Below, in pieces: positions 1 through 13,300 of a stretch of 64,000 nt of DNA. The DNA comes from VRUE01 sp963697805 (lineage in GTDB: Bacteria > Actinomycetota > Thermoleophilia > Solirubrobacterales > 70-9). Each line of letters opens with the position of its first letter. Within the stretch, counting starts at the first letter, position 1. Location: positions 868,001-932,000 of the forward strand of contig CAVOPB010000002.1 of NCBI GenBank assembly GCA_963697805.1. The letters run 5' to 3'. The notes below the pieces were generated by a model. It worked only from the letters and a program-made list of their open reading frames with translations, had not been told where the DNA came from and ran no database searches. Both the position numbers and the translations under genes were made by a program.

Positions 1-209
1 TCGTCCAGCGCGGCGTGCAGCTCATCGCGGGCGCCCGCCTCCTCCAGCATGTGACGATACGCCTCGGCGGTGGTGGCAAAGCCGTTAGGCACGCGCACGC
101 CCCCGCTCGAGAGCTCCCGATACATCTCGCCCAGAGATGCGTTCTTGCCGCCCACCAGCGGTACGTCGGTGATGCCGAAGTCTTCGAAGAAGCGGACGTA
201 CTTACTCAT
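1..209 (-). CDS. ppsA: Phosphoenolpyruvate synthase, N-terminal fragment (cut by window edge)
   Basis: Only the first ~69 residues are in the window. They begin MSKYVRFFEDFGITDVPLVG and run into GGKNASLGEMYREL, the glycine-rich nucleotide-binding start of the PEP synthase/pyruvate phosphate dikinase ATP-grasp domain. The enzyme makes PEP from pyruvate and ATP. The start ATG (207-209) has a GGAGG Shine-Dalgarno about 8 bases upstream. The gene overlaps by a few bases the end of a frameshifted reading frame upstream (stop at 202-204), so it was probably once second in an operon. Assignment to PEP synthase rather than PPDK rests on this short N-terminus only. Confidence 0.85.
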   Translation of the reverse strand, partial: MSKYVRFFEDFGITDVPLVGGKNASLGEMYRELSSGGVRVPNGFATTAEAYRHMLEEAGARDELHAALD

Positions 210-619
210 TCTTGACCTCCAGAATTTGTTCGAGCGTTTGGGCTGCCTGGAGTCCCAGCCAGGTGTTGCGCAGGGTAGCGATCGCCCGGTGGCGCGCGCC
301 CAGTCCCCCGTCATCGCAGCGTCGTAGGAAATCCGCGATCCCACCCTTCCATTCCCCCAAGACACCCGACGAGCACGATCAGGCGCACGGCTGGCTACCG
401 CCGTCGTCTCCAACTCCGCGCCGGGGCGCGCCCAGCCGCCGCGCGGGTCGCGCGCGGCGGCCAGACTCTCGGCCAGCGCAGCGCGGCCCATCCGATCGTG
501 AGGGTGGGAAAGCCACCGTCCTGCGCCTGCAGTCCGCGCAACCAACGGCCGGTTGTCTCGACCGGCAAGGGCTCGGCGGTGGGAGCGGCAAGCGGCGGGG
601 GATTGGCGGTGCGTACCAT
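202..619 (-). pseudogene. Frameshifted prenyltransferase/terpene-cyclase-like repeat protein
   Basis: No single frame is open, but joining the three minus-strand frames gives a coherent protein. Frame 1 (about 619-480) has GRWLRGLQAQDGGFPTL, frame 2 (about 475-385) has GGWARPGAELETTAVASRA, and frame 3 (about 360-202) has GIADFLRRC then GGLGARHRAIATLRNTWLGL, ending just inside ppsA. Alternating WLxxLQxxDGGF and TTAxASRAL blocks are typical of the alpha-alpha toroid of squalene cyclases and protein prenyltransferase beta subunits (family recall). At least two shifts are needed, so I call it a pseudogene. The reconstructed length (~135 residues) is also short for that fold. Family assignment is inference. 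Confidence 0.5.
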
Positions 620-625
620 GCCCGC

Positions 626-1081
626 ATGAGCGAGGCGGCCCAGGTGCGCCTGTGTGCGCTGTTGCGCGAGGACCCCGCACCCGAAGTGCGCGCGGAGGCG
701 GCGCGAGCGCTGGGCGTTGTCGGCGAGCTCGCAGAGTCGGTTGAGCCGCTGATCGAAGCGCTCGATAACCCCAGCGTGACCGTGCGTCGCGCGGCCACGC
801 TCTCCCTGGGGCGCACCCGCGATCCGCGTGCCTGCCAGGCGCTGCTCGAGGTCCTTGGCGAGCGTCCGGAGCTCTGGCGCGAGGCGTCGGCGGCGCTTGC
901 AGCCACCGGCGATCGCGACCTCTACGATCGCTTGCTGCCGCTTCTCGATTCGGAGTCCGGGGAGGTGCGATCCGGCGCCGTTCGCGCGATTGCCGCGATC
1001 ACCAGCCAAACGCCGGCCGGCGAGTTGGAACCGGTCTTCGAGTACTCCGACGGGGAAGGCCACCGGCATCCGCTCTTCTGA
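626..1081 (+). CDS. HEAT-repeat protein
   Basis: This 151-residue protein consists of about four HEAT-like helical repeats, for example PEVRAEAARALGVVGELAES, then PSVTVRRAATLSLGRTRDPR and EVRSGAVRAIAAI. Repeats with the (D)xxVRxxAxxALGxx pattern make protein-protein scaffolds such as the PBS-lyase/HEAT family. I chose ATG 626 because the reading frame upstream of it (from 212) has non-protein-like composition and overlays the decayed gene on the other strand. No convincing Shine-Dalgarno is present. The start lies 6 bases from the divergent start of the pseudogene. The gene converges on the PPTase gene 28 bases away. Function unknown. Confidence 0.7.
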   Translation: MSEAAQVRLCALLREDPAPEVRAEAARALGVVGELAESVEPLIEALDNPSVTVRRAATLSLGRTRDPRACQALLEVLGERPELWREASAALAATGDRDLYDRLLPLLDSESGEVRSGAVRAIAAITSQTPAGELEPVFEYSDGEGHRHPLF

Positions 1082-1109
1082 GCGCCCGCCCTGGACACTT
1101 CAACTGTGA

Positions 1110-1765
1110 CTAATGAAGCTCGACGGGCGGCGACTCGTCGGCGAGATCGCTCACAATCGCCATCACCCAGCTCGAGTCTCGGTGCCACCAACCGAGTTCG
1201 ACCAAGCCCTCCTGCCAGGCGACTCGAAATCGCTCCCATCCGTCGCCAGGGTCAATCAGTGGCCCGAGTTCGACGGTTGCCTGCCGGATATTTAGCCGCA
1301 GGCCCTCGCGCCTCGCCTTCGAGGCCGCCTCCTTCGCTGTCCAGACAAGGTTCGCCGCCAGATCTCGGTGGTCTCCGGTCAGACTGCTCACCAACTCGCG
1401 CTCGTCCGCGCCGAGCCACTCTCTCACGAATGCCGGGCTGCGCGCCTCCAGCACCTCGAGGTCGCAGCCGAGCGCGGCTGGCGCATCGCTCACGGTGACC
1501 AACGCCCGCCCCCCGCGATGGCTGAGCGAGAGCGCAACCGGCGTCTCCCCGCCGTCGATGAACGCTTCAGGCGCCCCGTCCTCCGCGGCGAGAAGCTCGA
1601 CCGCAGCCGGCGGCACCTTCTTCCAAGTCGCCACCGCGGCCTTCGCCGTCCACCGCCCGAGCCGCCAGTCGCGGTGACGCTTCTCGGATCGGAGCGTCGA
1701 GAGGATCTCGCGCTCTCGCTCGCTCAGCCACGCATCGTCCTCCGGGACCTCAGCGAGCACGCGCG

Positions 1766-1787
<22 letters not shown>
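1110..1787 (-). CDS. 4'-phosphopantetheinyl transferase, Sfp type
   Basis: A 225-residue enzyme that would transfer 4'-phosphopantetheine from CoA to carrier domains. Both family signatures are visible: GCDLEV (Asp109 and Glu111, the Mg-binding pair) and WTAKEAASKA (residues 149-158, with the catalytic Glu/Lys). The upstream ALSLSHRGGRALV block is also typical. Length matches Sfp/AcpT-type enzymes. It is the last gene of the lipid operon, and its start overlaps the end of the carboxylase gene by 22 bases. The obvious substrates are the tandem ACPs of the megasynthase two genes upstream. That pairing is inference from context. Confidence 0.93.
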
Positions 1788-7363
<5,576 letters not shown>

Positions 7364-7376
7364 ACCCGGCCCCCCG

Positions 7377-10300
7377 CTATCTCATCGCCGTGCGGATCGG
7401 CTCGAGCGCGTCGGAATCGAGAGCACCGGGGAGCTCGATCGTGCGATAGCCCTCGAGCAGGACCCGGACGTGGCCCTGCTTATCCACCACCCGGGCGTCG
7501 ATCGAAGATTCATCCTCGCGCGGGGTAACGATCGCGACGAGCGTCCCCGGTGCGCCCGCTTGGGCGAAGCGGGTGATCCGATCAACGTGGGTGGGAAGCG
7601 CCATCCGTCCCCGGGTGCCGAGCTCCCAGACCCCCGCCGTCTGGAAGCAGAGCTCGATCAGGCGGGGCGCAGCCTGCGTGGGCTCGCCGGCCGGCTGGTG
7701 ATCAGGCGGCAGGTCGTCGGCGAGGAGCCCGACCACGGTGCCGTCACAGCGCCAGGCCCGCTCCAGCACCTGGTAGGCGGGGCCATGGAAGTAGATCCGG
7801 TAGATCGCCTCCGAGCCAACGCCCCGATTCTCGGAATCCTCGCCGGGGGCCACCTCCCCATCCGGTGGCTGGGAAAGCTCGCGCGCGAGAACAGCTCGGC
7901 CGGTGAAGTGGACCTCTCGCTGCTCGCCCTGGGGCAGGGAGCGGCTCCCCACGAGACGGCAGTCGGCCACCAGCGTGCCGTCACCGCGGTCGCGCGGCAG
8001 CACCTGCAGCTCGACCGTGCGCGGCTCGTCGCGGTAGAACTTGAAGGGCGCCGTCAGCTCGATGTCTTCGAGCGCCACCACCTGCCACCCGGGCATCAGC
8101 GCGGCCGCCGCCTCTGCGAAGGCCTCGATGCCCATTGCTCCGGGCAGCACCGGGATTCCCTCGATCCGGTGGTCGTCGAGGAACGCCTGATCGGTCGGAT
8201 CGAGCTCGGTGAGGACGGTGAGCCCCTCGGCGAGGGTGAAGCTCGACGCACGGCCCGTCATCGGCCAGCGATGGGCGGTCATCGCCTCGCTGGCCGAATC
8301 CGGATCCAAGCCTCCGGTCGGATGATGATCCTCGGCCAGCACCCCGAGCGCTCCGGCCACGACCACCTCGCCGCCGGGGCCCGTGGCGGTGAGCTCCCGG
8401 CCGACGACGGGCACTCCCTCCGCCGGCGACAGCATCTCGATCCCCGCCATCTCCATCACCTTCGGTATCGAGCCGCGGCTTGCCATGCCGATTCCGGCCC
8501 AGGCGGTCCAGTCGATCGCCACGCCGCGCATCCCTGTGTCGCGGCGCAGGCGCGAGATGCTCTTGCAGAGAAGGTCATTGGCGGCCGCATAGTCGGTCTG
8601 GCCGGCATTGCCGAAGCGTGCGGCGATCGAGCTGAAGACAACCGCGGCATCCGGGCCCTTCTCGCCGAGCGCCTGGAGCAGGTTGAACCAGCCGTTCGCC
8701 TTCACGTCGAAGACCAGGTCGAACTCGCGCTGCGGCTTGTCAACCAGGTTGTGGCTCACCTCCATGCCGGCGCAGTGCAGGAGGACGTCGACCTGACCGC
8801 TCTCCCGCAGGGCGGCCGAGACCGAGGCCGACACCTGATCCGGATCGGTGAGATCCACCTGGTGCCAGTGCGCGCTGCCGCCCGCCTCGCGGATCGCCTC
8901 GATCGCCTCGAGAGCTGCCCGAGCACGCTCGATGCGCGAGATCTCGCGCTCGACGAGCTTCGGGGTCGGCCGCTCACCACGCTGCTTGATCCGCTCGGCG
9001 AGATCGCGCTTGAGCCCGTCGCGATCGTCCGAGAACCGCCTGACGTCGGGATCGGCGGGGTCGGGCTCAGGGACGAGGTCGAGCAGGTGGAAGGTGCCTG
9101 CCGACGCCGCCGCCAGATCGGCGACGATCGCTGCGACGATGCTGCCCGCGGCCCCCGTGACCAGGAAGGCGGTGTCGGATCCCAGCGTGCGGGCTGGGTC
9201 GCGCTCGGCCGGTCGCTCGAGCAGGCCCACCGACCAGCGCAGGTCATCTGCGTAGCCGACCTCGACCACGCCCGGATCCAGGCGCGCCTCCTCGATCAGA
9301 ATCTCGGCGAGCGCGGCGGTCTTGCGGCTGGGCGCGAAATCGACAACCTTGACGAGCGCTTCCGGGCGCTCGCGAGCCAGCGACTTCGCGAATCCACTCA
9401 CGGCGCCGCCCATCGCCGAGGTCGCGCCGCGAGATTCATAGCCGTGCCGGCCGCCGAGCCGCGTGCCCGCGACCAGGAATGTGCCCTCGGAGCCAATCTG
9501 CTCGGAAAGAGCCCGCATCGTCATCGCGAGGAGCTTGACCCGGGAGCGCAGCTCCCCGGCCCAGCTCTCCGAATCGAGCTCGGCCAGCGGCCGCTCGGCG
9601 TCCAGGGCGGGCAGCCAGAAGGCGCCCTGTACGGGCCCCGCGTCCTTCCAGGCCTCGATCCGGCGCTCGAAGGAGTCGTCGTCCTCAGCGCCATTCGCGA
9701 TCAGCACCTCGACCCCGAGCTTCTCGAGCCTTGTGGCGAGCGCGGAGGCGACGCCTCCGGCATCGGGCATGACGATCACCCGGCTCCCGGCCCCGAGCGA
9801 GACGCCTGTGGCCACGCAGTGCTCCAGCGCCGGCCGCACCACGGGGACCGGAACCCGGCGTGTAAACCTGCCGGGCTCCTGTTCGCCCGAGGCCTCCGCA
9901 CCGCCGGCGCCCTCGGAGGGTTCCAGCTCGCCGGCCCCGGGGGCCGCCCGCTCACGCACGAAGGCGACCACGTGGTTGAGGGTCGGGTAGTCGCGCAGCT
10001 TCAGGTCTTCGTCGAAGGGGATGCCGTAGGCCTCGCGGATCGTCGCGAACACCTCCGCCTGCTTCACGGTGTCGATCCCGAGATCGGCCTCGAGGTCGAG
10101 ATCGAGGTCGAGCAGGTCGGGCGGGTAGCCGGTCTGCTCGGCGACCAGCGCCAGGACGCGGTCGGTGACCTCGTCCGTGGCGGCGGCCGCGGCGGGGGAG
10201 GGCGGCGGCGGCGGGATCGCCGCCCGCTCACGCACGAAGGCGACCACGTGGTTGAGGGTCGGGTAGTCGCGCAGCTTCAGGTCTTCGTCGAAGGGGATGC

Positions 10301-13300
10301 CGTAGGCCTCGCGGATCGTCGCGAACACCTCCGCCTGCTTCACGGTGTCGATCCCGAGATCGGCCTCGAGGTCGAGATCGAGGTCGAGCAGGTCGGGCGG
10401 GTAGCCGGTCTGCTCGGCGACCAGCGCCAGGATGCGGTCGGTGACCTCGTCCGTGGCGGCGGCCGCGGCCGGGGAGGGCGGTGGCGGCGGGATCGCCGCC
10501 CGCTCACGCACGAAGGCGACCACGTGGTTGAGGGTCGGGTAGTCGCGCAGCTTCAGGTCTTCGTCGAAGGGGATGCCGTAGGCCTCGCGGATCGTCGCGA
10601 ACACCTCCGCCTGCTTCACGGTGTCGATCCCGAGATCGGCCTCGAGGTCGAGATCGAGGTCGAGCAGGTCGGGCGGGTAGCCGGTCTGCTCGGCGACCAG
10701 CGCCAGGATGCGGTCGGTGACCTCGTCCGTGGCGGCAACCTCCTGTTGGCCCGCGACCGGGATCGAGGGCTCCGTCGGAGGTGGAGCCTGTGCGGGTGGG
10801 ACCGGACCAGCGGGTTCCGGAGTCGGCGCCGGCGCGGGCGTCGCGAAGCGATCCTCGCGCTTCGCGCCCGGGCCACGGTCGACGAACCGCAGCCGCCGTT
10901 GCACTACCTCCAGCTCGGGCGCCTCCTGGCCGCTCATCGTCCGCAGCCAATCGGTCCACCTCTCGTGGTCGCTGATTCGGTAGGAATAGCCGAGCTCCTC
11001 GGGATTGCGGCGACGGCCATCGCGCACCGGGGTCCAGTGAAGCAGCAGCATGCTGACCTGCGAGCCGAATCCAGCGGCAAGGCGAAGCGCGAAGTTGACC
11101 GGGTACGAGCCCCCCTGGGAGAGATTGAGGGCACCCAGCTCCGGATCCACCTCGCGGAAGTTCGGGACCGGTGGAACGAGGCCCGTCTCGAGCGACTTGA
11201 CCGCAACCACGTCCTCGAGCCCGACGCCCATCGGATGCCCGGTGATCCCCTTGGTGTTCGCGATCAGCGCTTTCTCGGCACCGGCGCCGAAGACCCGGCG
11301 CAGCGCGTGGATCTCGGCCGCCGCGCTGCCCCCCCGCGCCGGGGTGTAGGTCTCGTGGGAGACGAACACCATCTCCTCGCCGATCCGGCCCCGGTCCATG
11401 CCCCTCGCCTCGGCCTGGGCAACGACGCTCTCCATCACTTCGCCGATGTGGTCGACGTCGAGGCGGGTGCCGTGGAAGGCGCTGTTGGCGGTGACCGAGC
11501 TGAGTACCTCGCAGATCGGCGTGACGCTACGCTCGCGTGCGGAAGCGGCGCTCTCGACAATGAGCGCCGCGGCGCCCATGCCCAGCAGCATTCCATGGCG
11601 ACGTTGGTCGAACGGCAGGGCGGCCTCCTCGACGACCTCGTCGGTGGCCGCTGCGCCGGAGGCGAGGAACCCGGCACCGATCCACGGTAGGAGCTCGTCC
11701 GAGGTTGCGTCATCAGCCGCGACCACGATTGCCCGCCGGCAGCGTCCTGCACGGATCCAATCCTCGGCGATCGCAACGGCCTGGGTCGTGCTCGCGCACG
11801 CTGCATTGACCTGGGTGTTCGGCCCACGTGCGCCGATCAGCTCCGCGAGCTGGGAGTGGCCCATGGAGAGGACCCGGAAGAGGAAGCGGCGATCGAAGCG
11901 ATAGGGCTCCTGCTCGAGCTCGATCTCCAGGTCGTGGATATGGCGGTCGACCTCGGCAAGCGCGACGCTGTCGCCATGACCGGCGAGGCGCTGGCGCAGG
12001 GCTTCGACCTCGGCCAGTCGCTCCCGGCGGGAGCGATCCTCGGAGAAGCGCTCGGCCTCCGAAGCGAACTCTTCCAAGCCCGGAAACGCCGACGCGAAGA
12101 TGACCGCCGTATCGTCGCGCAGGGGAGTAGGCAGTGCCCACCGGTCCGGGAGCTGAGTCCCCTTTGTGGTTGTCTTGTACCGGAGGACGAGGGGAATGCC
12201 GGCGTCGCGCAGGGCGTCGATGCCGGCACCGATCGCGAGTTGGGTGCTGCGGCCGAACGCTGCCACCCGGTCGGGGTTGACCCCGAACTCCGCGGCCAGG
12301 TCCAGCTGGCCCTCCCGCGCAGCAAGCTTGATCACGTCGGCGACGTCGTCGATCGCTTCGAAGCTCGCCGATCCGTCGTCGCTCTTGACCAGACGCGTGA
12401 TGTGGCGATCGAGAATCTGGTGTCGCAGGCCCGAAGGGATCATGTCGATGAACTGCTCGCCATGGAGGATCCGCGCGATGTTGCGGTCATCGAAGACGTG
12501 CTCGGTTCCCGGGAGGCCCAGCGCTGCGCCCGTTATCACCACGGGATCGGACGGCCCGCCGGTCGGTGCGGCCCCACCTAGGAGCTCGCTGCCGCGGCGA
12601 AGGAAGTCGACAGCGAGCCGACCGAGCTCCCGGTCGACGTCATCGCTCTCGCCGGAGGGGCGGGACGCAGAGGAGGGCGCGGGTTGTGCCGGAGGTGCAC
12701 CGTCCACCGACTCGCGCTCCCGGCCGAAGCCGAGCCCGGCGGCATAGAGGCCGCAGAGCGCATGGTTGAACGACGCCAGGTCGCCGAGCTTCGGGTGATT
12801 GGTGTAAAGGTTGAGCACCTCATCGCCGTCGAGGACATCGGATGCGAACCCGTGCAGCGCCCGCTTGGGCCCAGTCTCGACGAAGATGCGTGCTCCGGCG
12901 TCGAACAGGGTATGCAGGCCCTTCTCGAACTGCACGGGCGATGCGACCTGGCGTCCGAGGATGTCGATGACCTGCTCCTCCACGCCGGCTTCCGTCGGGT
13001 AGAACTCGCCATCGACGTTGGCCACGATCGGGATCCGGGGGGGCGAGAGTCGAAGCCGCCTCAGCATCGCCCGCAGGGGCTCGCTCGCCGGGGCCACGAT
13101 CTCGGTGTGGAAGGCGTGGCTGACCGGCAGCGGGATCGCCTGGTGGCCACGCTCCTGGAAGGCGTCGACGGCGCGCGCGACCGCCTCGGTGCCGCCCCCC
13201 AGCACGACCTGGTTGGTCGAGTTGATGTTGGCGAGCACGAGGTAACCCTCCGAGGAGGCGAGCACCTCCTCGACCTCCTGCGCCGGCGCCATCACGGCCG

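Noticed and set aside
212..625. N-terminal extension of the HEAT-repeat frame
   Set aside because: Composition is Arg/Pro/Ser-rich and non-protein-like, and it overlays the decayed minus-strand gene.
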